Shown here one piece after another: positions 35,334 through 43,839 of a stretch of 45,011 nucleotides of DNA. This stretch comes from Planctomycetota bacterium. GTDB taxonomy: Bacteria; Planctomycetota; Planctomycetia; Gemmatales; Gemmataceae. The notes beneath the pieces were generated by a model. The model was not told where the DNA came from and searched no databases. It saw only the letters and a list, made by a program, of their open reading frames with translations. The position numbers and the translations under genes are program-made. The DNA is taken from contig JACPZP010000023.1 in the NCBI GenBank assembly GCA_016195405.1, forward strand, positions 1 to 45,011. Direction: 5' to 3'. Each line of letters begins with the position of its first letter. The stretch's first letter is position 1.

Positions 35334-38300
35334 TCAAATGCCCGCATCCGCGAAATCCGGGTCATCGACGAACTCGCCCAAGAGGTGGTGGCGAATCTTG
35401 TCCTTGACGCCGGAGTTCAAGTTGGCGAAGAACCAATCGCGGCCGCGGTTGCCGATGAGCACGTCGCGCGCGCCGTCGTCGAACACCGTGGCGTTCGGGC
35501 CGACTTTGAGGAAGACGTCGCCGTTGGCCCGCGGCCCGTTGCCTTCGCCGCGCAGGTTGGCGACGCGGGTTTCGTAGTCGCGGGATGACGTCCATTCGGA
35601 GAGGATCAGAAACAGCGCGGCGTCATGGCTGTCGAACGCGGTGTTGCCGGCGATCAGAATGTCCTGGCCGCCGCCAGCGATCAAGATGTCTCGGCCCGTC
35701 CCGCCGATGAGCACGTCCCTGCCGCCACGGCCGATCAAGATATCGTTGCCGTCGTCGCCGACCAGGACATTGTTGCCCGCGCCGCCGAGGAGGAAATCGT
35801 TGCCTGGGCCGCCGTAGAGAAAGGCCGGCAGATGAATGCGGTCGGAAACCTGGATATTGTCATTGCCGGCGCCGCCGTAGGCGATGATCCGCCCCGTCGG
35901 CGTGAACGTGCCCTGGCTGGCATGGTTGATGAATACCTCGACCGCGCCGCTCCTGTGCACGGGCCGGAAGCGAATTAGGTCGCTGCCGGATGTGCCGCCG
36001 ACCACGAGAGCCGTCTTGCCCGGATCGCTGGGATCGTCTTCAAGCGCCGCCGCGGTGATCGCGATATTGTGGCTCACAACCTCGCTGACGCCGCCGTCCT
36101 TGTCGGTGGCCGTCACCTGCACGATGTACGATCCGCTGTCGGCATACGCATGCTCGACCTGCATGCCGCTCGGGCCATTGACGGTTTCAGTCGAGCCGTC
36201 GCCCCAGTTGATGTTGAAGGTGAAGCCGGCGGCTTGATCGATGGGGGAAGGGTCGGTGGCGGTTAGCGTGAAGTCGCGCGGCTGGTTGCGGACGCCGTCC
36301 GTGGGGCCGGATATTGTCGCATTCGGAGGTAGATTAGTGAGTGGAATGACGCGCCCGTCTGCAGCGAACTGGGCTTGAAAGTCTACAACTGACCCGGCTG
36401 GCGCGGAAATTGACTCTATTACCGAGGGAGTGACAAAGCCGCCCTCGTCCGTGGCCCCAAGCAGCAGCTCTGATTCGCTGCGAACTGAGGAGAAAATCTG
36501 GACTGTGTAGCTCCCAATCTTGGGTTGGAGGATTAGGATGGAGCGAAGAACGTCACGAAAGTCAGTTCCGTCCGGTGCGTCGTATGGCCCATCGGTCGAG
36601 TAGGTCGATCCTGGAATTTCCGTGAGAATTTCTCCTGTTGCCGGGTCGACTCCGGTCCGCCGGCCCTGGGTGTCAACGACGAGGAGGCCGGACGCTCCGT
36701 CTCTTGAAGCCGCAGCTGCCACAAACGCACTTAGGTCGTCAGTTGGATCGCTGACATAGCCCCGAACGGTGAACGACCTGCCAAAAACCGCAATAAGGCC
36801 TTCACCGTTATTGTCGCGATGGCCTGGGTCGAGAATAGTGAAATCCTTTCCGTCCGGACTTACTCCTGTAACAAGGACATAATGGACTTTTCCGGGCATT
36901 TGGCTCGGGACTATAACAATCACTGGAACTCGCTCAGTCTGAAGGAGGTTCGCAAGGACTGTGTCGGCGTCGCCTTGGAACGCTGAGCCGTCATGAAATC
37001 TGATTTCCGGTTGTCCTGCATTCACTGAAGCCACAGCGGTCGCCAAGAACGGTTGCAGGTCTCCGTCGCCACTCCATGCTTTTATTGGCCTTCCCCATAA
37101 GTTCTTTCCCGCAGCATAGTCCAAGAGTAGAGCGTTCAGCGCCACCGGCGTCGTGTTAACACCTACGTAGGTCAAAGCCATCGCTAAGTCGCTGAGTAGG
37201 CAGCCCCCCGCTTTGATCGATTCCTTGGTGTCGAGGTAGGGGACGAGTTCTCCATTCCCGTTTCTCCCATCCGTGTCTTGGTTGTAATAGCGCAGTATTT
37301 TTGGAGGGTCTGGCAGCGATACGTCGAAGGCCGGGTTCGTGAGAGTATTGTCCGTGCGATCTAGTTCGTTGATCTGATCGTCGGGATCGGCGACGACAAG
37401 GACGAATGGGTGCTCCCGGTCGAAAGAAAGCTGGGTGGGCAATGTGATTCGCCGTGTGTGAAGACCTACGGTTACCTCAGCCCCCGTAAGATGAACGGGA
37501 GAACGGAGTGCATACGTCAAACCGTTCGTTAGGTCTGCTGTATCAAAACTCTGATTCGCGGACCGATAAACTTGCAGGTCAAAGGACTGTGGAAGATCAG
37601 CCCCTCGCACGGCGTAATTGAATTCGATAACTCGGCGTAAAGCCGGAGTCGAGTCATCTTTGGATACCTCGAACGAATCCATTTTAATGTTAAAAAACTC
37701 AGCGCTCTTAACGTTATTCTCCTCGCCCTGCACTCCCTCATCAATCAAGTTGGCAGGATCGACGACCAGCAGCAAATGCGTTGCGCCTTGGGGCGGCGGG
37801 GTGAAGAGGTCGGCGGCGGCGATATGTTCGGTGATCGGCGTGTCGAGCGGCGTGGATTTTGGAATCGTGACGGGATTCGATGCCAGGTCGATGATGTCGT
37901 TCTCTGTCGGCCCGCTTGCCCAGTAGAGAGATGCGTAGGTGTCTTGCGGCAACTCGGCTCCCGTCACCTGGTAGCTGAAATCGACGCCGCCTTGGGTGGT
38001 GTTCCAGGTTAAGCTCGTTGCGGCGATGTCGGTCAGTGGGAAGGATGCATTGTTGTTGTTATCATCCGACTCCGCTATCACCTTATTTGGGTCAGCGGCG
38101 ACGAGAAGGTAGGGTTTGGTCGGGTCCGCTTGAAAGCCGCTGGGGAGGGTGAATGTGCCGGGCGTTTGCGGGTTGGTCGGGTTCGGGGTGACGGTTTGGG
38201 TGAGGATGGGATTGGCCGAATCGAAGATCACGCCGTCGGCGGATGCGTAAAGCCCCACCTGGAACGGCCCCGGATTGCCGGTCGTCTCGTACGTGAACTG

Positions 38301-38984
38301 CACGGTGTTGCCGTTCTGCAGCTGGGCGGAGGTCATGGCGATGTCTACGGACCCGGTGACGAAATCAAACTGGTTGATGGCGAAATCAACCCTTGGATCG
38401 GGTGGCTGAGCGACAATGCTGTACTGGAGTTTTGCAATGTTAGCAGTATCGCTACGAACGCCCAGGAAGATCGCAGAGTTATCTAAAGTTGAGCCACTTT
38501 GCCCGGCCTCGGTGAAGCTGCCAAGGAGGACACCATTGGCGTCGAATGCATTGATGTTGGCAACAAAGGGGCCGCTGGGGTCCGACTCAATCTGTGCCCC
38601 CCCGCCGAAGACAGGGGATGCAAAACTGATGGCCATAGGGCCAGGATTGCTGGGTTCTCCAGTGTCGAGTAGGTGTGCCCCAGAACTAAAGTTCCCATTC
38701 CAAAATTGAGGCCCTGGCCGCCCTTCGACAAGATAAAGGAAATTGCCGCCCGGTTCGCCGAGAGAGACGGCAAAGCCGTGAGATGAAAGTATGGAAAACG
38801 GGTTTTGCGGAATGACTGTATTAGTCGCCTGCCCCAAGGTTCCCCAATCGATATAATCATTTCCCCCCAGTCCGGCACGGCTAGTGACGAGGACGAGTTC
38901 AGATAACAACATCCTTTCCTCCAGCACTTCCAAACGTGGCCGATACGAAGATTTTCCTTGGCGGATGAAGTTGAACATTTTCAT
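35334..38984 (-). CDS. Giant mosaic surface protein with C39-like peptidase, CARDB, PKD and RTX regions
   Basis: 1216 residues. It starts with the planctomycete export leader RPRLEVLEERMLLS (residues 15-28). Regions in order: a beta-rich opening (about 30-210); CARDB-like repeats (about 218-560, e.g. KVIAESDDNNNNASFPLTDI); a C39-like cysteine peptidase domain (about 575-760) with Cys595 (AGGCLLSDLAMAL), His701 (GKVHYVLVTGVS) and Asp719 (ILDPGH); a PKD domain (about 885-975, TFNINWGDGSTETVNG); RTX nonapeptides (about 1038-1115, e.g. GGPGNDFLLGGAGNNVLVGD). The last 90 residues end IRHHLLGEFVDDPDFADAG. It is probably secreted and folds in calcium. The peptidase stretch is in lower-GC DNA. Start could also be the second ATG. 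Confidence 0.85.
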   Translation of the reverse strand: MKMFNFIRQGKSSYRPRLEVLEERMLLSELVLVTSRAGLGGNDYIDWGTLGQATNTVIPQNPFSILSSHGFAVSLGEPGGNFLYLVEGRPGPQFWNGNFSSGAHLLDTGEPSNPGPMAISFASPVFGGGAQIESDPSGPFVANINAFDANGVLLGSFTEAGQSGSTLDNSAIFLGVRSDTANIAKLQYSIVAQPPDPRVDFAINQFDFVTGSVDIAMTSAQLQNGNTVQFTYETTGNPGPFQVGLYASADGVIFDSANPILTQTVTPNPTNPQTPGTFTLPSGFQADPTKPYLLVAADPNKVIAESDDNNNNASFPLTDIAATSLTWNTTQGGVDFSYQVTGAELPQDTYASLYWASGPTENDIIDLASNPVTIPKSTPLDTPITEHIAAADLFTPPPQGATHLLLVVDPANLIDEGVQGEENNVKSAEFFNIKMDSFEVSKDDSTPALRRVIEFNYAVRGADLPQSFDLQVYRSANQSFDTADLTNGLTYALRSPVHLTGAEVTVGLHTRRITLPTQLSFDREHPFVLVVADPDDQINELDRTDNTLTNPAFDVSLPDPPKILRYYNQDTDGRNGNGELVPYLDTKESIKAGGCLLSDLAMALTYVGVNTTPVALNALLLDYAAGKNLWGRPIKAWSGDGDLQPFLATAVASVNAGQPEIRFHDGSAFQGDADTVLANLLQTERVPVIVIVPSQMPGKVHYVLVTGVSPDGKDFTILDPGHRDNNGEGLIAVFGRSFTVRGYVSDPTDDLSAFVAAAASRDGASGLLVVDTQGRRTGVDPATGEILTEIPGSTYSTDGPYDAPDGTDFRDVLRSILILQPKIGSYTVQIFSSVRSESELLLGATDEGGFVTPSVIESISAPAGSVVDFQAQFAADGRVIPLTNLPPNATISGPTDGVRNQPRDFTLTATDPSPIDQAAGFTFNINWGDGSTETVNGPSGMQVEHAYADSGSYIVQVTATDKDGGVSEVVSHNIAITAAALEDDPSDPGKTALVVGGTSGSDLIRFRPVHRSGAVEVFINHASQGTFTPTGRIIAYGGAGNDNIQVSDRIHLPAFLYGGPGNDFLLGGAGNNVLVGDDGNDILIGRGGRDVLIGGTGRDILIAGGGQDILIAGNTAFDSHDAALFLILSEWTSSRDYETRVANLRGEGNGPRANGDVFLKVGPNATVFDDGARDVLIGNRGRDWFFANLNSGVKDKIRHHLLGEFVDDPDFADAGI

Positions 38985-39243
38985 GCCCTTCGATTTGGGG
39001 AATCAGCAAGCGTTTCACGTGGCACTCAGTCGCTTCTCTCTCCCCCAGTTAACCGGAAGGCGGTCAAGAAATCTGACAGCGATTTGAAAGAAAAGACCGG
39101 GCTAGGTGCTCGGTCACGACTTGCGGGTCATCCTCCGCCCGAGGTCTACGTGTCTCTATGATGCGGCGCACGATCACAGTGTCATCGGTCTTGCCCTGGC
39201 CGGCGGTGGGGATTGTGGCGAGTTTTGGAGAGATGCCTGTCGC

Positions 39244-42200
39244 TCAGTTTTCGGGCCAGCCTAGTCTGACCTTTTCCAGTCGGGCCTTCATTTCGGGCAG
39301 GTCGCACAGGATGACGCTGCCGTCCACGTGACCGAAGGCAAAGCGATTGCCGGCACGGTTGAATTGGGCCGCGTAGGAGGCGCTGATGTTCGTCGCAAGT
39401 GTCACCAAAGGCTTTTCTTGGCCACGGCGATGGAGTTTGATTCCTTGGACGCGGTTCTCGTCCGGATCATAGTCTTGTTGGAGGGCGAAATCTGCCCCAG
39501 GACCCAAGCACATAGGAATGAAGGGCCAATCTTCGGTTTTTCCTGTTGCGATACTCAGTAACTTTCGGCGCACTGGTATGTTGTTCGAAAGGTCCCAATA
39601 GACAAAGAATTTCCCTTCTGGGTCCATGGGAAGTGAACTCGCGCCCCGAAACGTGGTGTGAATGGTCTCCCTCAGAATCTCCTTCAAATCCGGAAGCGAG
39701 TAAATGCGAATCATCCGAGTTTGTGCGTTCTGGTCGCCGCTAAACCCTTCGACGGCGACCACGCTGCCATTGCGCGCCATGGTAGCGCTCAAGACGCCGA
39801 CGTTGAAATCCTCGATGACACTTATTTGTTTGATGCCTTCCGGACTCAACTCGCGAATGCGGCAAACCCGCGGGTGGTCGACGAAAGAGGTCCGTGACTT
39901 CACTGGCCAATCGGTGCCAGCTCGGGTTTCCAGGCGAAACGAGATGAATTTCCCAAGGTGGGCATCGAAGGCAAGTTGATCAACCAAGCCCGGTGGAAGA
40001 GACTTACGAAGCGTTTCGGCTCCCGATTCCATATCCCATATAAGTCCGTCTCTACCGGTCGTGAAAGCCAAACGCCGATTGTCCGAACTGAACGCAAACT
40101 CGGCGTTGTCGGCGGTATTTCCGCGCGGAGGCAGGAACACACTTAGCAGCTGGCCGCTTCCCAGGTTCCAGACCCCCAGCTCCCAGGATTGCGACAGGGC
40201 CGCCAGGTGGCTACCGTCTGTGGAGAATTCAACGCGCGTAATCGGTCCGTTCAGGCCGCGCAGGGATTCCAATCCTCGACCATTTTCCAGCCTCCAAACC
40301 TTGGTTGCCAAAATGGAAAACGGCGCAATGTGATTGACGATGGCAAGCCGTTGCCCATCGGGAGAAAATGCGAGTGCGGAGGCGAAATCATGAACGTCGA
40401 GTTCGAGAAGGAGTTGGCCGTTGGCCACGTTCCAAATCCGAGGGCTTCCTCGGCCGGAGGCTGCCAGGGTGGCCCCGTCGGGGCTGAACGCTAGGGCCTT
40501 GATGTCGTGTTGTGATCCCCGCCAGACGGTCCGAACGGAATACCGGGCCAAATCCCAAATGACGATGCTCCCGCCATGATCCCCGGACGCCAGCGCCCAC
40601 GGGCTTTCCGTGCGGGACTTTTTCGGGTTTCGCCCAAAGCCTAGGGCGGAGATCTCAAGCCGACCCAAGCTTTGTAGAGTTGCCGGCTGCTGCTCGTGCT
40701 CATGATCCAGAAGCCAAATGTCGATCTGTCCATCTTTGTCGGCGGCTGCCAGTTGCTTGCCGTCCGGAGACAGGGCCAGGATCGTTTTTCTTTTCCCTTC
40801 TACTTGGCTCAGGATTCTACCGCTGGCGACGTCCCAGGCGATTACCGTGCTTTTTTCTACGTCCAGTGCCACCTGCGCCGCGACCGTGCCTCCGTTGCCA
40901 GACATCTGCAGATTCAGCAGCCTGCCTGGTATTTTCAAAGGTACCACGAATTCGCGAAGCGGCACTTCCTTATCAACGTCCCAAAGGACAAGCACGGCCG
41001 GATTCTTGTCGCTTAAGGTCAAGGCCAGCGCACGTCCCTGGGCGTCGTAGGCGACGGGACCCTCGCCAACGATTTTGGTAGGCTTGGGCGCATCGGCGCC
41101 CTCGTCCCAAATTCGAACGGGCTCTTTCTCTTGATCTGAGCCCTTTAGCTTCGGCTGAGCCCCCAGGAGCAATTTTTTCCCGGAGGAATCGAAGGCTAAC
41201 GAGGCGGCGCCTTGGCCCACAATTTCCCTCTCTTTTTTCGCATCCAGCCCGATCAATGAAACTCCAGCCTCGTTTCGCAGCGTGTCGTCTCCGCGAATGT
41301 CGGAGGCACGGCTCAATAAGTTCCAGGCGTATTTGGACCATCCTGTCTGGCGCGGATTCAAGCGGATTGCCTGCGCTTGCCGGATTAACGCTTGGCGGTC
41401 GCCCTCCTTGGCCAATACTTCAGCAGCCAACTCCCGGGCGATCGCTTCGGCTTTGACCTCCCTCACCTTGTTTTCCGCTTCGATCACCTTCGCTCGGTTT
41501 TCCGCTTCCGCCGCCCTGTAGAAACCAAGCATCACCAGCAAAAACGCTGTCAAGATCGCCGTGCCCGCCGCCACTGCCCCGCCCGGATTGCGCCGCGACC
41601 ATAGCCACAGCCGCCGCGCCGGCCTGGCCGGCAGAGCACGTGTCGGCTGGTGGTTCAGCCAGCGTTTCAAATCCTCAGCCATCGCGCGCGGTCTATCGTA
41701 GCGCAGCGAGGCGTCCTTGTGCATTGCCTTTCGGCAAATCGCGTCCAAATCCGCGGGCACTTTGGCGATGACTTTCCGCGGTAGTTCCGGCTCTTCGGTC
41801 TGGATGCGGCGTTTCAGCTCGGTGGAACTCTCGCCGGGAAACGCCCGCCGCAAGGTCAGGAGTTCATAGAGCGTCACGCCCAGGCCCCAGACGTCGGTGC
41901 GCGGGTCGGCTTTGCCTTCCCATTGCTCCGGGGCCATGTATTGCGGCGTGCCCATGACGCCGCTGGTGGCGAAACCGTCGGATGCGGTGTCGGGCTGATC
42001 GGGTTTCGCGGAAGGCGGGTTCAGGAAGCCGGCCAGGCCGAAGTCGATGATCCAGGGTTGGCCGGTCTTGTCGATCATCAGATTGGATGGTTTCAGGTCG
42101 CGGTGGAGGATGCCGGCGTCGTGGGCGTATTGCAAGGCTTCGGCGGCGGCGGCCATCGCTTGGGCGACGGAACGGAAATACTGGGCCGACAGCGCGATTT

Positions 42201-42852
42201 TTCGTATGTGGGGTGTGGCCGGGGCTGAGGCTTTGCGAAGCCCCGGCGTGGCAAGCGTTGTCGGGGATTGCCGGGGCTTCGAAGACTCAGCCCCGGCCAC
42301 GCGTTCAGCCAAATCCTTGAGCTGGGGCGTCGATCCTGCCTGGCTCGCTTCCAATTCGCGGGCGGCGGCGACGATGTGGTGCAGGGCGGCGCCGTCGATA
42401 TAGGGCATGACGAAATAGTGGAGCGGGCCTTCTTCGCCGGCGGCGTGGATCGGCACGATGTGAGTTTGGTGCAGGCTGGCGAGAACTTTTTGCTGGCGGA
42501 GGAAGCGCTCGCGGGCTTCGGGGGAGATACGGCCGGCGCGCATGGTCTTGATGACGACGCGGCGCTGCAGGCTGGGTTGATACGCTTCGAAGACCTCCTC
42601 CATGCCGCCGCCGATGCGGCGGATGATCTGGAATTCGCCGAGGCGGGCGGGGACGGGAGTTTCGGGAGGGGGGCCGGCCAATTGCAGAACGCCCATGGTG
42701 GCCGCCCGCTCACGAAAGCGCTGGGCCAAGTGCGGCCGCTGCACGCAACAGTGAGCGACGAATGCTTCCTTGTCCGCGGCCTGTTCCAGTTGCATCTGAA
42801 AGTCCAACAACGCCGCTTCGTTACTCGACGGCGTGGAACAGGATTCGTTCAT
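39244..42852 (-). CDS. Ser/Thr protein kinase with transmembrane helix and WD40 repeats
   Basis: 1202 residues from the ATG at 42852; the longer frame to 42960 crosses an intergenic repeat. A short N-terminal part (about 1-85) precedes the kinase domain: Gly-rich loop IGGGMEEVFEAYQ (one residue short of the usual GRGGMGEV pattern), Lys102 in VVIKT, catalytic HRDLKPSN (His250, Asp252), IDFGLAGF and GTPQYMAPEQWEG. One transmembrane helix follows (GGAVAAGTAILTAFLLVMLG, about 418-445). The external C-terminal half carries WD40-type beta-propeller repeats (e.g. VYALSPDG-like LSPDGKQLAAADKDGQIDIW). It is downstream of an ECF sigma factor on the same strand. A palindromic repeat lies in its coding sequence. 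The target is unknown. Confidence 0.9.
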   Translation of the reverse strand: MNESCSTPSSNEAALLDFQMQLEQAADKEAFVAHCCVQRPHLAQRFRERAATMGVLQLAGPPPETPVPARLGEFQIIRRIGGGMEEVFEAYQPSLQRRVVIKTMRAGRISPEARERFLRQQKVLASLHQTHIVPIHAAGEEGPLHYFVMPYIDGAALHHIVAAARELEASQAGSTPQLKDLAERVAGAESSKPRQSPTTLATPGLRKASAPATPHIRKIALSAQYFRSVAQAMAAAAEALQYAHDAGILHRDLKPSNLMIDKTGQPWIIDFGLAGFLNPPSAKPDQPDTASDGFATSGVMGTPQYMAPEQWEGKADPRTDVWGLGVTLYELLTLRRAFPGESSTELKRRIQTEEPELPRKVIAKVPADLDAICRKAMHKDASLRYDRPRAMAEDLKRWLNHQPTRALPARPARRLWLWSRRNPGGAVAAGTAILTAFLLVMLGFYRAAEAENRAKVIEAENKVREVKAEAIARELAAEVLAKEGDRQALIRQAQAIRLNPRQTGWSKYAWNLLSRASDIRGDDTLRNEAGVSLIGLDAKKEREIVGQGAASLAFDSSGKKLLLGAQPKLKGSDQEKEPVRIWDEGADAPKPTKIVGEGPVAYDAQGRALALTLSDKNPAVLVLWDVDKEVPLREFVVPLKIPGRLLNLQMSGNGGTVAAQVALDVEKSTVIAWDVASGRILSQVEGKRKTILALSPDGKQLAAADKDGQIDIWLLDHEHEQQPATLQSLGRLEISALGFGRNPKKSRTESPWALASGDHGGSIVIWDLARYSVRTVWRGSQHDIKALAFSPDGATLAASGRGSPRIWNVANGQLLLELDVHDFASALAFSPDGQRLAIVNHIAPFSILATKVWRLENGRGLESLRGLNGPITRVEFSTDGSHLAALSQSWELGVWNLGSGQLLSVFLPPRGNTADNAEFAFSSDNRRLAFTTGRDGLIWDMESGAETLRKSLPPGLVDQLAFDAHLGKFISFRLETRAGTDWPVKSRTSFVDHPRVCRIRELSPEGIKQISVIEDFNVGVLSATMARNGSVVAVEGFSGDQNAQTRMIRIYSLPDLKEILRETIHTTFRGASSLPMDPEGKFFVYWDLSNNIPVRRKLLSIATGKTEDWPFIPMCLGPGADFALQQDYDPDENRVQGIKLHRRGQEKPLVTLATNISASYAAQFNRAGNRFAFGHVDGSVILCDLPEMKARLEKVRLGWPEN
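42215..42300. repeat. Palindromic repeat inside the kinase coding sequence
   Basis: Arms at 42215-42246 and 42271-42300 read GTGGCCGGGGCTGAGG...GCCCCGG and its near-perfect reverse complement. The element is read in frame and codes for residues about 185-213 (RVAGAESSKPRQSPTT and following), between the alphaD region and the catalytic loop of the kinase. Confidence 0.75.
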
Positions 42853-42877
42853 GGGGCTCACCTGCCGAAAGAACTCA

Positions 42878-42998
42878 CCACAGAGACACGGAGGCACAGA
42901 GACGAAGGCCAAGCCTAACGGATCCACGTTGAACAACAACCCAAGGCCCCACTCCAACACTTCATAATTTCTCCTCTGTGTCTCTGTGCCTCTGTGGT
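42878..42998. repeat. Inverted repeat in the leader between sigma factor and kinase
   Basis: 25-base arms at 42878-42902 and 42974-42998 (CCACAGAGACACGGAGGCAC and its reverse complement, four mismatches) flank 71 bases. The element fills most of the 166-base gap between the sigma factor stop and the kinase start, so it could shape how the two are coexpressed. Confidence 0.65.
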
Positions 42999-43018
42999 TC
43001 AGATTTGAATCACGATCT

Positions 43019-43600
43019 TCACCCGTGCCATAAATCGCTGAAGCGGCCCAGGGCGCGATGGTAGCGCTGCTGGGCGGTGTTGGTTTCGATTTCCAGGATG
43101 GCCGCGATTTCCTGATAGCTCAACTCGTCGAAGTGGCGCATGACGAGGATTTCCTGGTCGGGCGGCTTGAGCGAGGCCATCACGTTTTGGACGCGCTCTT
43201 GCAGTTCCTTGCGGGCCAAGGCGGCGCTCGGACTGGTTCCGGAGTGGATAAGGCCCAGGCCGAGCTGCAAGGAGGTCTGTTCGGGAAAGGGGATTGCGCG
43301 GCGCAGGTCGCGGCCGGCCCGGGTCTGTTTTCGCCAGGCTTCGATCAAGCAATCGCGGGCGATGCGGTAGAGCCAGGCGTAGGGCGTCATCCGCTCCTGG
43401 TCGCGGAACTTGGCCCATTTGCGCCGGGCAAGGACGTAGGCGTCGCTAAGGATTTCCTCGGGATCGAGGCGCACGGCCAGGCCGGGGTCGATGCGGCGCT
43501 CCAACATGGCCAAAAGCTTGGGCCGATGCTCTTCGAGGAGCTGGCCCAGCTGGGCGAAGTCGGCGAGGGAGGCGCCGGTGGTCGGGTCGGGGTCGTTCAT
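43019..43600 (-). CDS. ECF-type sigma factor (planctomycete kinase-associated)
   Basis: 193 residues from the ATG at 43600; the frame to 43660 would add twenty residues without a ribosome-binding site. Region 2 is visible in LAVRLDPEEILSDAYVLARRKWAKF and PYAWLYRIARDCLIEAWRKQ; region 4 in KPPDQEILVMRHFDELSYQE, IAAILEIETNTAQQRYHRALGR, a helix-turn-helix that binds the -35 element. It fits the planctomycete-specific sigma-70 group found next to large kinases. The kinase gene lies downstream after a 166-base gap. It would direct transcription of its own regulon once released or activated, possibly by the kinase. Confidence 0.9.
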   Translation of the reverse strand: MNDPDPTTGASLADFAQLGQLLEEHRPKLLAMLERRIDPGLAVRLDPEEILSDAYVLARRKWAKFRDQERMTPYAWLYRIARDCLIEAWRKQTRAGRDLRRAIPFPEQTSLQLGLGLIHSGTSPSAALARKELQERVQNVMASLKPPDQEILVMRHFDELSYQEIAAILEIETNTAQQRYHRALGRFSDLWHG

Positions 43601-43753
43601 AGAGGAAGAATCGTACCACAGGCGCGGGCGGATTGCCAGCATTCCGCAATGCAAGAACAAGCTGCGTTCGCTGCGGCGTTGTTCGCTCGAAAGCGCGCGC
43701 TGGACGCGGTGTTAACGCGAGGGTACGATGTCTCTCATCTAAAGCAGCACAGT

Positions 43754-43813
43754 AACCCGACGCGCTAGCGAGAGGAAGCGTCGTCGGCTGCTCCCTCGCT
43801 CGCGCGTCGGGTT
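43754..43813. repeat. Inverted repeat in the leader of the leucine-rich-repeat gene
   Basis: 19-base arms (43754-43772 and 43795-43813) read AACCCGACGCGCTAGCGAG and its reverse complement with one mismatch, around a 22-base loop. The element ends 27 bases before the LRR ATG, so it would fold in the 5' leader or lie at a promoter. Confidence 0.65.
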
Positions 43814-43839
43814 TGTAGTTTAGATAAGGAGGCAATGCC

